From contig JAGCUR010000002.1 in NCBI GenBank assembly GCA_017962745.1, positions 1-64,000 of the forward strand: a DNA stretch of 64,000 nt, read 5' to 3'. Each line of letters opens with the position of its first letter. The stretch's first letter is position 1. Source of the stretch: Bacilli bacterium. GTDB taxonomy: Bacteria > Bacillota_I > Bacilli_A > ML615J-28 > CAG-698. Below the pieces are notes generated by a model. It was not told the DNA's origin. It saw only the letters and a program-made list of their open reading frames with translations, and ran no database searches. This document shows positions 43,250-52,326 of the stretch, piece by piece. A program made the translations under genes and the position numbers.

Positions 43250-44205
43250 TAATTTCGTTTATTGTTGCGGCTATCTCAATGGGTGTAGTTTACTTATACG
43301 GATGTATCGGGGAAACTATTATCGAAAAAGGTGGAAACCTAAACCTAGGAATTCCAGGAATAATGTGCTTAGGGGCTTTAGGCGGAGCAGTTGGCGTAAA
43401 TGTATATTTTGCCATTTTTAGTACTGCTAATGTATCGACACTATTAATACTTCCAGTAGCTATATTCTTTAGTTTTTTATTTGCTAGTCTTGGTGGCCTA
43501 GTTTATGCAGTATTAACTGTTAGCTTACAAGCTAACCAAAATGTAACGGGTCTTGCCTTAACTACATTTGGTGTTGGTATGATGAAGTTTTTAGGATCAA
43601 ATATGAATCATGATAACTTTACGCTTGCATCTAAAGCAATTAAAAAACTATTTGTTAATTATGAAGTTTTAGGTGGATTCGGAAGATTATTTTTATCATA
43701 TGGATTCTTAGTATATCTTGCTTTCTTACTTGCAATTGGCGTTGGCTTATTTATTAAATATACTAGAGTAGGATTATTTTTAAGAGCAATTGGTGAATCA
43801 CCAAAAACAGCTGATGCCCAAGGTGTTAATGTTACTAAATATAAATATTTAGCGATACTAATCGGTAGCGGTATTGCAGGGCTAGGTGGCTTGTATTATG
43901 TTATGGATAGAAGTGGTGGAACTACGTTTGTAGAAGCGGCAATTGAGGCATTTGGTTGGTTATCAGTTGCGCTAGTAATATTCTCTATGTGGAAACCATG
44001 GGTAGGAGCATTAGGATCAATTCTATTTGGTGGATTGTATGTATTACCTCAATATGTAGGTATTTCGAATATTCAAATTAAATTATTTGATTTGTTCCCT
44101 TATGTTGTAACAGTATTAGTATTAATCATCACATCTATATTAGATGCGAAAAATTCACAGCCTCCAGCTGCGTTAGGTGTAAATTATTATAGAGAGGATC
44201 GATAA
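43246..44205 (+). CDS. Nucleoside ABC importer permease 2
   Basis: The 319-residue membrane protein is the second permease (NupQ-like), with nine or so helices, the opening GGNLNLGIPGIMCLGAL and GESPKTADAQGVNVTKYKY, a segment typical of this permease family. It starts with ATGA overlapping the first permease stop, after AAGGAGG. Only 2 bases separate it from guaA, so transport and GMP synthesis are one transcript. Confidence 0.92.
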   Translation: MIISFIVAAISMGVVYLYGCIGETIIEKGGNLNLGIPGIMCLGALGGAVGVNVYFAIFSTANVSTLLILPVAIFFSFLFASLGGLVYAVLTVSLQANQNVTGLALTTFGVGMMKFLGSNMNHDNFTLASKAIKKLFVNYEVLGGFGRLFLSYGFLVYLAFLLAIGVGLFIKYTRVGLFLRAIGESPKTADAQGVNVTKYKYLAILIGSGIAGLGGLYYVMDRSGGTTFVEAAIEAFGWLSVALVIFSMWKPWVGALGSILFGGLYVLPQYVGISNIQIKLFDLFPYVVTVLVLIITSILDAKNSQPPAALGVNYYREDR

Positions 44206-44207
44206 AT

Positions 44208-45185
44208 ATGAATAATGTTAGACCAGAATCATTAAAACGTATCGTTAGTGAAGAACAAGCTAAAAAGTTTGTAGAAGAAAGTGTTAAAGAATTAAAGGAA
44301 CAAATTGGAAATAACAAAGTACTACTTGCTCTATCAGGTGGCGTTGATTCAAGCGTTACTGCTGCACTATTAATTAAAGCCATTGGCAAAAATTTAGTAT
44401 GTGTACATGTAAACCACGGTTTACTTAGAAAAGATGAAAGCAAGCAAGTAATTAAAACTTTCCAAGATGAATTGGGTGCTACACTAATTTATGTAGATGC
44501 CGTTGACCGTTTCTTAGATAAGTTAGCCGGAGTTGCTGATCCAGAAACTAAAAGAAAAATCATCGGTAAAGAATTTATCGATGTGTTTGCTGAAGTTGCT
44601 AGAAAGCAAGATGACATTAAATTCTTAGCGCAAGGTACAATTTATCCAGATATTTTAGAATCTCATGGCATTAAAGCGCACCACAATGTGGGGGGTCTAC
44701 CTGAAGATTTACATTTTGAACTTGTAGAACCAGTTAAATTCTTATACAAAGATGAAGTTAGACTAGTTGGCTTAGCTCTAGGCTTAAAGCCAGAAATGGT
44801 TTATAGACAACCATTCCCAGGCCCCGGCCTTGGTGTTAGATGCCCTGGCGCTATCACAAAAGACCGCTTAGAACTAGTTAGAGAATCTGATGCAATCCTA
44901 AGAGAAGAATTTGCTAAATGCGGTCTAGCTAGCAAAGTATGGCAATACTTCACAATCGTTCCTGATTATCGTTCTACTGGTATTAACAATAACCAAAGAA
45001 CTTATGAATACTTTGTAGTTATTAGAGCAGTCAACTCTGTTGATGCTACTAGCGCTACAGTTGAAGAAATACCATATGATACTTTATTTAAGATCCGTGA
45101 TCGTATCTTAAATGAAGTAAAAGGAATCAATAGAGTATTAGTAGATATTACACCAAAACCTACTGGTACTATTGAATGGGAATAA
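44208..45185 (+). CDS. guaA: GMP synthase, ATP-pyrophosphatase part only
   Basis: The 325-residue protein carries the PP-loop SGGVDSSV (residues 43-50), the ATP-pyrophosphatase domain and the C-terminal dimerisation domain (RQPFPGPGLGVRCPG, ending PKPTGTIEWE). The usual ~190-residue N-terminal glutamine amidotransferase domain is absent, and no reading frame for it is found next door. It aminates XMP to GMP using ATP. Without the amidotransferase it needs free ammonia or a separate GATase subunit, as in many archaea. GAGAGGAT precedes the ATG. It closes the riboswitch-controlled operon. Confidence 0.93.
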   Translation: MNNVRPESLKRIVSEEQAKKFVEESVKELKEQIGNNKVLLALSGGVDSSVTAALLIKAIGKNLVCVHVNHGLLRKDESKQVIKTFQDELGATLIYVDAVDRFLDKLAGVADPETKRKIIGKEFIDVFAEVARKQDDIKFLAQGTIYPDILESHGIKAHHNVGGLPEDLHFELVEPVKFLYKDEVRLVGLALGLKPEMVYRQPFPGPGLGVRCPGAITKDRLELVRESDAILREEFAKCGLASKVWQYFTIVPDYRSTGINNNQRTYEYFVVIRAVNSVDATSATVEEIPYDTLFKIRDRILNEVKGINRVLVDITPKPTGTIEWE

Positions 45186-45190
45186 AATAT

Positions 45191-45220
45191 AAGCAACTAT
45201 CAATTGATAGTTGCTTTTTT
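45191..45220 (+). terminator. Rho-independent terminator of the purine operon
   Basis: A perfect palindrome, AAGCAACTATCAA (45191-45203) with TTGATAGTTGCTT (45204-45216), forms a stem with a short loop at its centre, followed by T. Confidence 0.92.
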
Positions 45221-45345
45221 AAAAAACTTTTCATTTTGGCATCCATATTATTAAGTAACAAGCACAATAGAAGCTGGAAATATCTTTATTTTTTGTTATA
45301 ATTTAAGTAGTAATAAAAAATATAGAATATGATTGATAATAATTA

Positions 45346-45374
45346 TTGTTTAAAATCATACAATGTATTATAAT
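45346..45374 (+). promoter_or_regulatory. Promoter of mgtC-type gene
   Basis: TTGTTT (45346-45351), a 17-base spacer and TATAAT (45369-45374). Another TATAAT lies upstream at 45297-45302, so two starts are possible. The rest of 45221-45420 shows no stable hairpin. Confidence 0.5.
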
Positions 45375-45420
45375 TTACAATATACTATTTATATAATATG
45401 AAATTAGGGGGGAAAAGAAA

Positions 45421-46155
45421 ATGGTAACTACAATTGATCAAAAGATTGCTGAATATTTAAACAATTGGACTATTGATGGTTGGCCTATTGGTAATTTAGT
45501 TTTATGCATAATCGCTCTTTTTCTAGCAGTGGTATTATGTGGAGCTATTGGTATTGAAAGAGAATTTAGAGGCAGAAGTGCTGGTCTTAGAACTCACCTA
45601 TTAGTTGGTGTTGGATCATGTATTATCATGATAATATCAATATATGGTTTTCCTGGCGCTACAGAAGGCAAAAGAGATGTAGCTAGATTAGTTGCTCAAG
45701 TTGTTACCGGTGTCGGTTTCTTAGGCGCTGGTGTTATCATGCATCGTAACGGTGGTGGTGTTAGAGGCTTAACAACAGCTGCTACTATTTGGGTTGTTAT
45801 GGCAATTGGTATTGCCTGCGGATCTTTCAACTTCTTTTTAGCTTTTGCGGGAACAGTTTTGATTTTAGCTGTTTTAACAGTATTTAAAAAAGTAGAAGAA
45901 CGCGTTACTAAATATAGTGCATTTATCGCCGTAACTGCACCAGCAGAAACACCATTACTTGATATCATTCTTACAATATCTAAAGAATTTGATTGTTCAA
46001 TTCATAGCTTATCGACTGAATTAGTAACAAGTGGTTCTTCAAAAGCCATCTCTCTTACATTCCAAGTTATTTTTGAATCATCAAAAGAAAGAATAAATGA
46101 ATATATTGCTAAGATTGAAAAAGAAGCAAATACAATTTCAATTCAAATATTATAA
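45421..46155 (+). CDS. MgtC/SapB family membrane protein
   Basis: The 244-residue protein has four to five N-terminal helices with the family signature GAIGIEREFRGRSAGLRTHLLVGVG (shown here by its core REFRGRSAGLRTH), followed by GVGFLGAGVI and GLTTAATIWV. A cytosolic C-terminal domain of about 80 residues resembles an ACT fold. MgtC proteins regulate the F-type ATPase or phosphate/Mg2+ homeostasis in some bacteria. The start at 45421 follows a long GGGGGG site. It is monocistronic. No Mg2+ riboswitch is recognised in the 200-base upstream region. Confidence 0.92.
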   Translation: MVTTIDQKIAEYLNNWTIDGWPIGNLVLCIIALFLAVVLCGAIGIEREFRGRSAGLRTHLLVGVGSCIIMIISIYGFPGATEGKRDVARLVAQVVTGVGFLGAGVIMHRNGGGVRGLTTAATIWVVMAIGIACGSFNFFLAFAGTVLILAVLTVFKKVEERVTKYSAFIAVTAPAETPLLDIILTISKEFDCSIHSLSTELVTSGSSKAISLTFQVIFESSKERINEYIAKIEKEANTISIQIL

Positions 46156-46184
46156 TTAATAATTGAAATATTCAAAATAGAATC

Positions 46185-46215
46185 CCATTCTACTAGTAGT
46201 AGAGTGGTTTTTTTT
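46185..46215 (+). terminator. Rho-independent terminator of the mgtC-type gene
   Basis: CCATTCTACT (46185-46194) pairs with AGTAGAGTGG (46198-46207), with one G-T pair, around AGT. Eight T follow. Confidence 0.9.
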
Positions 46216-46385
46216 AATAGTTTAGTTAGATGCTATTTAGTAGGTAGACTATAATTTTATTCTTTTTTAAAATGATTGTAGAATAATATACAAACTAGCT
46301 TGATTTGTAAGTATTCAAAAAAGAGCTATAAGAGTAAAATATTTGTATATTTGTTTACTATTAATACATGAAAAGAGGTAAAAAG

Positions 46386-48161
46386 ATGAAAAGAAAAAGA
46401 ATTCCAGTGTTCTTTGCAGTTGATGATAATTACGTTGAATTCTTGGAAGTAACTATTGCTTCAATCATCGATAATGCAAAAGATGAATCATTTGCTTATA
46501 CATTTTATGTTCTTCACAATGGATTAAGCAAGAAATCAAAGAAAAGATTATCAAAGTTATCTCATCACCGTTTTAGAATTGTTTATTATAATGTAAGTGG
46601 TAGTCTAGGCCAAATGGAAAATAGATTTAAACTTCGTGACTACTATACTCTAACTACATATTATAGATTGTTAATTCCTAATACATTCTTCTTAATTGAT
46701 AAAGCAATTTATCTAGATTGCGATATCGTTGTCTTAGATGATTTAGCTAATCTATATAAATATGATATTGGTGATAATTTAGTCGGAGCAATCCCTGATG
46801 CAAGTGTAGCCGTAGTTAAAGAATTTAATGATTATACTACTAACGCTTTACGCATTAGCAAAGAAGAATACTTTAATGCCGGTGTCCTTTTAATGAATTT
46901 AAAAGCGATGAGACAAAATCATTTGTTAAGTAGAGTCTATGAATTATCGAAAACGACTGCTTTTAGAGTAGCGCAAGACCAAGACTTATTAAATGTTTTA
47001 TGTAAGGGTAAAGTCACATACCTTCCTGATAGTTGGAATGTAATGCCAATTGGGGAAAGACGCGTCGATATTTCACTAATTCATTACAATTTAATTTATA
47101 AACCATGGAAACGTCGCGATATTATGTATCAAGAACATTTCTGGCATTATGTGAAAAAGCTTAATTTAGAAGAAAAGATTAAAGATCGACTTGATAGTAT
47201 TACCGAAGAATACTTGAAAAATGAAGAAGAAGGTATGAATAACTTAATTAAGTTATGCACTCATGAAGCGCTTCATCCTGAAAACTATGTAAACTGCGAA
47301 AAGGTAACTAAAGAAGAAGATACATATTATAGTCTTAACATTGAACGTAGTGAAGTTTATGAAAAGATTAAAGAGTTAGAAGAAGAGGGTAAGTTTGATG
47401 TGGACGTGGAAAACGATCCACCATATACGCCACTTCATGTAGGGGATGTTGATTATAAACAACGCAAACTACGTCATAAAATTGAAGCAAGACTTTATAC
47501 ATTTTATTCTTTTAGATATTTTAATCATCAAATTAAAACTGGTAACATTATAATTGATGAATATAAAGGTATTGAAAACTTAAAGAAGGTAAAAGGGGGA
47601 GCAATTGTGACTAGCAACCACTTTAATCCTTTTGATAGTATTCCAATTCATAAAGCAGTTAAGAAATATCATCATAAAGGCAGACTATTTAAGATTATTA
47701 AAGAAGGTAATTATACATTCCCAGGATTATACGGTAAATTTATGAGATATTGTAATACCTTACCTTTAGCTAATGACTTTGATGTTATGAGAGAAATGAT
47801 TAGTAGTGTAGAGTACTGGTTAGATAAAGGCCATATGATCTTAATTTATCCAGAACAATCAATGTGGTGGAATTATCGTAAACCAAAACCAACTAAACCT
47901 GGTGCTTTTAGATTTGCCGCTAAATTTGATTATCCAATCTTACCAACATTTATCACAATGCGTGAAACTGATAAATATAATAAAGATGGTGATAACATCT
48001 TAGCTTATACTTTACATATTCTAAAACCAATTTATCCAAGAAATGATTTAAACTTCAAAGAAAATATTGCTTATCTTCAAGAATGTCATGATAAAGCATG
48101 GAAAGAAGTATATGAAGCTACTTATAATACAAAGCTAGAATATACAACTAAGGTAAACTAA
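46386..48161 (+). CDS. GT8 glycosyltransferase fused to PlsC-type acyltransferase
   Basis: The 591-residue protein has two enzymes in one chain. Residues 1-260 are a GT8 retaining glycosyltransferase: PVFFAVDDNY, the metal-binding DxD as YLDCD (Asp111, Asp113), EYFNAGVLLMN, QDQDLLN and HYNLIYKPW. Residues 260-375 are a charged helical linker. Residues 376-591 are an acyltransferase: NHFNPFD (HX4D, His412 and Asp417) and YPEQSMWW in place of EGTR. No signal or membrane helix is seen. It may glycosylate a lipid and acylate the product. ATG 46386 is chosen because AGAGG lies 7 bases upstream; ATG 46368 precedes that site. A CrtO-like gene follows without a gap. Confidence 0.88.
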   Translation: MKRKRIPVFFAVDDNYVEFLEVTIASIIDNAKDESFAYTFYVLHNGLSKKSKKRLSKLSHHRFRIVYYNVSGSLGQMENRFKLRDYYTLTTYYRLLIPNTFFLIDKAIYLDCDIVVLDDLANLYKYDIGDNLVGAIPDASVAVVKEFNDYTTNALRISKEEYFNAGVLLMNLKAMRQNHLLSRVYELSKTTAFRVAQDQDLLNVLCKGKVTYLPDSWNVMPIGERRVDISLIHYNLIYKPWKRRDIMYQEHFWHYVKKLNLEEKIKDRLDSITEEYLKNEEEGMNNLIKLCTHEALHPENYVNCEKVTKEEDTYYSLNIERSEVYEKIKELEEEGKFDVDVENDPPYTPLHVGDVDYKQRKLRHKIEARLYTFYSFRYFNHQIKTGNIIIDEYKGIENLKKVKGGAIVTSNHFNPFDSIPIHKAVKKYHHKGRLFKIIKEGNYTFPGLYGKFMRYCNTLPLANDFDVMREMISSVEYWLDKGHMILIYPEQSMWWNYRKPKPTKPGAFRFAAKFDYPILPTFITMRETDKYNKDGDNILAYTLHILKPIYPRNDLNFKENIAYLQECHDKAWKEVYEATYNTKLEYTTKVN

Positions 48162-48743
48162 ATGGCATACCTAATTATCATATTAGTAATGATGGGTATC
48201 ATTAGCGGCCTAAACATTGCGTTTAATCCGCTATATGAATGGTATGTATATATCATTGCTACCATCATTGGTGTAATAGTAGTTATTGGGATTGATGGGG
48301 TTGTCGCTAGCCGAATTAGGCATATGCCCGAAAAATATTTTGATTATCATAAGAAAGTATTTAAAACCTCTAAAACTGAATATAAGTTTTATAAGCTAAT
48401 TGGGGTTAAAAAATGGAAAGAACATGTACCAGAACTAGGCATGTTTACTGGTTTTAGGAAAAATAAAATTGCCAATCCTAAAGATCCAGCTTATTTATCT
48501 AGATATATATTAGAAGCATGTTATGGAATTATTATTCATTTGTGGAGTGTACCATTTTCATTTTTAATAATGTTACTAGATATTAAGATGTATAGTGGTA
48601 ATTCTAATTTATGGTTAACAGTATTATTACCAGTAGCAATAATAAATGCTATTTTAATCGTACTGCCAGCTTTTATTTTAAAATATAACTTACCAAAACT
48701 TGTTAGGTTATACGAAATAAGTAATAAAAAAGGAGAACAGTAG
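48162..48743 (+). CDS. CrtO-like membrane acyltransferase (glycolipid acyltransferase family)
   Basis: The 193-residue protein has two N-terminal helices and two C-terminal helices. The central loop reads EYKFYKLIGVKKWKEHVPE, then NPKDPAYLSRYILEACYG and a His in IIHLWSVP. This pattern resembles CrtO, the glycosyl-4,4'-diaponeurosporenoate acyltransferase family of staphyloxanthin synthesis, which acylates a glycolipid. No carotenoid genes are present here. It starts at the base after the stop codon of the GT8-acyltransferase fusion, so the two are almost surely made together. The substrate is inferred to be the glycolipid made by that neighbour. Confidence 0.6.
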   Translation: MAYLIIILVMMGIISGLNIAFNPLYEWYVYIIATIIGVIVVIGIDGVVASRIRHMPEKYFDYHKKVFKTSKTEYKFYKLIGVKKWKEHVPELGMFTGFRKNKIANPKDPAYLSRYILEACYGIIIHLWSVPFSFLIMLLDIKMYSGNSNLWLTVLLPVAIINAILIVLPAFILKYNLPKLVRLYEISNKKGEQ

Positions 48744-48757
48744 TTCTCCTTTTTTTA
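48729..48757 (+). terminator. Rho-independent terminator
   Basis: AAAGGAGAAC (48729-48738) pairs with GTTCTCCTTT (48743-48752) around AGTA, followed by T. The stop codon of the CrtO-like gene lies in the loop. Confidence 0.92.
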
Positions 48758-48834
48758 GCGTAAGATGCGCTATTATAAATAATCATTAATATTTTAATTA
48801 ACATATTGTATAATTTATATAGGAGATAATTAAA

Positions 48835-49878
48835 ATGAAGAAAGTATATATCGTATTGTTATCATTAATTTGTTTATTTATAGTTGGTTGTAAAAGGGAA
48901 GCAAAGAGCCCTGAAGATTATCAAGCAGCCCTTGAATCAATTAAATTTGATTTTGATTTAGATAATATCACTGGTGATGTTAGCTTGCCTACAAAGACTA
49001 AAAAGTATGAATTAGAAATATTATGGCAACTACAAGTAATTGAAAGTAGTGCAGATAATTATTATCCTAACTGTGCTGCACTTAAATTAGTTGATGGTAT
49101 TACTACAATCACGCATAAGATTGAATATGATGATAATTATGATGATGTGTTATTTGGCAAAGCAACACTAGTTGCTAGTGTATTTGATGATGATAATACA
49201 TATTCTAAAGAATTTGTTATTACTGTTTATGAGAAGAGTCCTAAACTTGACTTAACCGTTAAGCAAATTAAAGATTATTGCAATAACCAAGATACTCACT
49301 ATATTGAATCAAACTTAAAAATAGTATGGATTAAAGAGACTAAAGATAATTATTATAATTTAATCCTTACAGATGATGAAGGTTATATCTTTGTAAATGA
49401 TGCTTATTATAATAAAAGATATAATTTGAAAAAAGGCGATATGGTTCACTTAATTGGTTTTAGTGGACTATATGGATATTTTCCAGTTGTATCATCTAGT
49501 GAAAAGAACGAGTGCACAGTAGAACTTGTGGAAAAAGGAAGTTATTCATATAATGCCCAAGAGATAGCTTATTCTGATTTTGGTAAATTAAAAACAACTG
49601 ATTCATCAGTTTATTTAATGTTAGTAAAGTTTGATGGTATCATCAAACAAGCAAATGATGGATCAGATTATAGTTATTATATTGAAGGGGTAAAAAGTAA
49701 AGAGTTAATCGTTAATATTAGTAATTATTCATTTGATCATAATAGTATAACTAATGATAGAACTGCTAAAAGACAAATAAGTGATGTTTTAGGAAAAGAA
49801 GCAACTATAGTTGGGTATATACTTTATAATACTAATGGAGTTTGGGAATTAATTATTATTCCGAGTGAAATTAAATGA
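48835..49878 (+). CDS. Lipoprotein with beta-rich domains, unknown function
   Basis: The 347-residue protein has a lipoprotein signal with lipobox IVGC (Cys19) and a mature part rich in strands. An Ig-like region spans about 30-130, and two OB-fold-like segments follow (VKQIKDYCNNQDTHYIESN onward, and YLMLVKFDGIIKQ). The latter wording recalls nucleic-acid-binding OB repeats in surface lipoproteins, but I cannot name the family. AGGAGA precedes the ATG. It overlaps the DUF2804 gene by 4 bases, so it is first in a three-gene operon. Confidence 0.72.
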   Translation: MKKVYIVLLSLICLFIVGCKREAKSPEDYQAALESIKFDFDLDNITGDVSLPTKTKKYELEILWQLQVIESSADNYYPNCAALKLVDGITTITHKIEYDDNYDDVLFGKATLVASVFDDDNTYSKEFVITVYEKSPKLDLTVKQIKDYCNNQDTHYIESNLKIVWIKETKDNYYNLILTDDEGYIFVNDAYYNKRYNLKKGDMVHLIGFSGLYGYFPVVSSSEKNECTVELVEKGSYSYNAQEIAYSDFGKLKTTDSSVYLMLVKFDGIIKQANDGSDYSYYIEGVKSKELIVNISNYSFDHNSITNDRTAKRQISDVLGKEATIVGYILYNTNGVWELIIIPSEIK

Positions 49879-50870
49879 AACAATTAGAAAAAGGCACTAA
49901 ATTATTTAATAACGGTATACCGACAGCTTTTGGATATGCATATAGTGGGGTAGTGGATTATAACATAGAAGAAGCAAAAATCCCGGCACTTAAATTAAAA
50001 GAATGGGATTTTTACCAAATCGTTAATCCAAAGTTTTCAATGTATGCAATTATTGGTCATGTTTCTTATGCCACATCAATCAATATTACATTATTTGAAT
50101 ATGAAAGAAATAAATCATTTTATGTAGGTAAATTATTACCATTTAAAAAAGTAAAGATGGATACTAATGCTAGTATCGATAGTAGCGTTATATATGATGA
50201 TAAAGATTATCATTTAGAATTAAGAAAAGTAGGTCAGTTTAGATTTATTGAATTTAGAGCAAATGATAAAACTTTAGGACCATGTAGTGCTACTATAAAA
50301 CTGCAAGAGACCCAAAAAGATCATATCTTAGTATCTACACCATTTGAGAAGAAGAATCAGTTTTATCTAAACCAAAAGAATTGCTTAATGCGAGCATATG
50401 GATCAGTTCGTTTTGGGGAAAAGAAATATGATTTAGAAGATAATTCATATGGCTTACTTGATTGGGGTAGAGGCGTGCTTCCTTTTAAACATCATTGGGT
50501 TTGGGGAAGTGGCTCTGGTAAAGTAAATGGTAAGCTATTTGGCTTTAATATCGGTAAGTTTGGAAATAACGAATATGGAACGGAAAATGTCTTTTTCTAC
50601 GATGGTAAAACCTATAAAATGGGTAAAGTAGAAATTACATATAACCCTGATGCTTATATGGATGATTGGAGTTATTTAAGTGATGATGGATCATTTAGTT
50701 TTAAGATGAAACCAGTTTATTATAATCACACAAAAACTAAAATGTTATGGGTTGATAATGAATGCCATCAAGTATTTGGCTTCTTTAACGGTTATTTAAA
50801 AATCGATGATAAATTTATTGAGATTAAAGATTTTTGGGCATTTACAGAATTTGCTCATAATAGGTGGTAA
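49875..50870 (+). CDS. DUF2804 family protein
   Basis: The 331-residue protein matches DUF2804: paired beta sheets with the conserved blocks LLDWGRGVLPFKHHWVWGS (near residues 195-213), GKLFGFNIGKFG and ENVFFYDGK, and a C-terminal FWAFTEFAHNRW. The function of the family is not known. The DWGRG/HHWVWGS wording recalls lipocalin-like AttH/CrtC folds; this is only an impression. No signal peptide. It overlaps the upstream lipoprotein gene by ATGA. The next gene, an MFS transporter, begins 2 bases after its stop. Confidence 0.82.
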   Translation: MKQLEKGTKLFNNGIPTAFGYAYSGVVDYNIEEAKIPALKLKEWDFYQIVNPKFSMYAIIGHVSYATSINITLFEYERNKSFYVGKLLPFKKVKMDTNASIDSSVIYDDKDYHLELRKVGQFRFIEFRANDKTLGPCSATIKLQETQKDHILVSTPFEKKNQFYLNQKNCLMRAYGSVRFGEKKYDLEDNSYGLLDWGRGVLPFKHHWVWGSGSGKVNGKLFGFNIGKFGNNEYGTENVFFYDGKTYKMGKVEITYNPDAYMDDWSYLSDDGSFSFKMKPVYYNHTKTKMLWVDNECHQVFGFFNGYLKIDDKFIEIKDFWAFTEFAHNRW

Positions 50871-50872
50871 TT

Positions 50873-52300
50873 ATGGAAAATGAAGTTATTAATTCTAAAG
50901 AACAAAGAAAATTAGAAAAAAGAAGATTGTTTGAGGAAAGACAATACATTAGATTACAAGCTATTAAATCTAAAGGTAGATATGCCGGCTATTTAGCAGT
51001 ATTAATTGGCGTAATCTTGCTAGTCGATTTACTTGATAACTTTGTAACTAGTGTTAATTCTAATGTAACATCTTGTTACATCAATGAATTCTTCGTTAAT
51101 GGTCATTTATTTGGTATTGAAAAATATGAAGATGGCTTAGCGCTAAATAGTACTTTTAACTTAATTGGTTATGTACTTGGACTACTGGTCCCATTTTATA
51201 AAGCGTTAGGTGATAAATATGGCCGTAAGCCATTATTTATCATCTCTACAATCGGTATGGCTACGGGCTTAATTACGGTATTTTTCTCTAAAACATATTT
51301 TGGATTTTTAATTGGTAGCTTTATCATTAGTTTCTTTATTAGCCATGATATTCAAATATTATATATTCTAGAAGAAGCACCAAGTGCTAAACGTGCAACC
51401 ATTTATTCATTGCTTAAAGGATTAGGGGCACTAGGTACCTTCTTTATTCCTTTGCTTCGTGCAACAGTTATGAAAAATGATCCAACGTTATGGCGTAATA
51501 TTTACCTACTTCCAGGAATTTGTGGCCTAGCCTTTGCGGTTATCGTATTCTTCTTAGCAAAAGAATCGAAAGTATTTGTGGACGACAGGATCAAGTATTT
51601 AGAAATACCATTTGAGCAAAGAATTGAAGAAGAGAAACGTCAAAAAGAAGCCAAGAAAGCTAATGCTAATAAGAGTGGTATTTTTAATGCCATCAAATAT
51701 ATTTTCCAACATAAAGAATTAAGAACCTTAATTATAATTAAAACAATATTTGATGCGGCAATAATTGCGATGACATATTATGAGTCAATTATGGCTACTG
51801 CTAATATGACAACAGAAGACATAACTAAAGCATTATTCCCATATCCATTAATTTACTGTGTTTCGGTAATCTTATCAGGCTTCTTAGCTGATAAGATCGG
51901 AAGAAAGAAGATTATAGTTATTTTTGGCTTTATTTGTGTTATTAGTTTTGGCTTGTTTGTATATGGAGCTAATAACCATTCTGATTTTAATCCATACTTA
52001 ATAGGTGGGTTCTACGGACTTTATATTGGTGGCTACTGGATTGGTAGAGACTATATGGAAATAATATCTACCGAAATGGTACCAACTGATATTAGAGCAT
52101 CAATCATTGGAGCTGAAGGACTACTTGTTTATATTGGTATGGCAGTAGGATTTGCTTTTGTTAATGTAGGTATCTTGTTTATGCCTATTTGGTTGACTTG
52201 CATAATCTTTGCGGTACCTTGTGTAGTCATAGCCGTAATCTTACTTCTATTTAAAGTAAAAGAAACAAAAGGAATTGATTACGAAAGTATTCAAGGATAA
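50873..52300 (+). CDS. MFS transporter (sugar-porter-like)
   Basis: The 475-residue protein has a charged N-terminal tail of about 40 residues and then about 11-12 helices. The MFS loop GDKYGRKPLF lies between helices 2 and 3, and its repeat ADKIGRKKII in the second half. The substrate is not evident; the signature fits the sugar/metabolite porter branch. A long cytosolic loop (about 235-270) is Lys-rich. ATG 50873 is chosen because AGGTGG precedes it; GTG 50864 in frame overlaps that site. Last gene of the lipoprotein-DUF2804 operon. Confidence 0.88.
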   Translation: MENEVINSKEQRKLEKRRLFEERQYIRLQAIKSKGRYAGYLAVLIGVILLVDLLDNFVTSVNSNVTSCYINEFFVNGHLFGIEKYEDGLALNSTFNLIGYVLGLLVPFYKALGDKYGRKPLFIISTIGMATGLITVFFSKTYFGFLIGSFIISFFISHDIQILYILEEAPSAKRATIYSLLKGLGALGTFFIPLLRATVMKNDPTLWRNIYLLPGICGLAFAVIVFFLAKESKVFVDDRIKYLEIPFEQRIEEEKRQKEAKKANANKSGIFNAIKYIFQHKELRTLIIIKTIFDAAIIAMTYYESIMATANMTTEDITKALFPYPLIYCVSVILSGFLADKIGRKKIIVIFGFICVISFGLFVYGANNHSDFNPYLIGGFYGLYIGGYWIGRDYMEIISTEMVPTDIRASIIGAEGLLVYIGMAVGFAFVNVGILFMPIWLTCIIFAVPCVVIAVILLLFKVKETKGIDYESIQG

Positions 52301-52304
52301 AAGA

Positions 52305-52326
52305 AAGCCCCGATGGGGCTTTTTTA
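52305..52326 (+). terminator. Rho-independent terminator
   Basis: AAGCCCC (52305-52311) pairs with GGGGCTT (52315-52321) around GAT, followed by T. It is the most GC-rich terminator in the window. Confidence 0.92.

Noticed and set aside
45217-45420. Magnesium riboswitch upstream of the mgtC-type gene
   Set aside because: The region has no stable helices or M-box features; only AT-rich sequence and two -10 boxes are visible.
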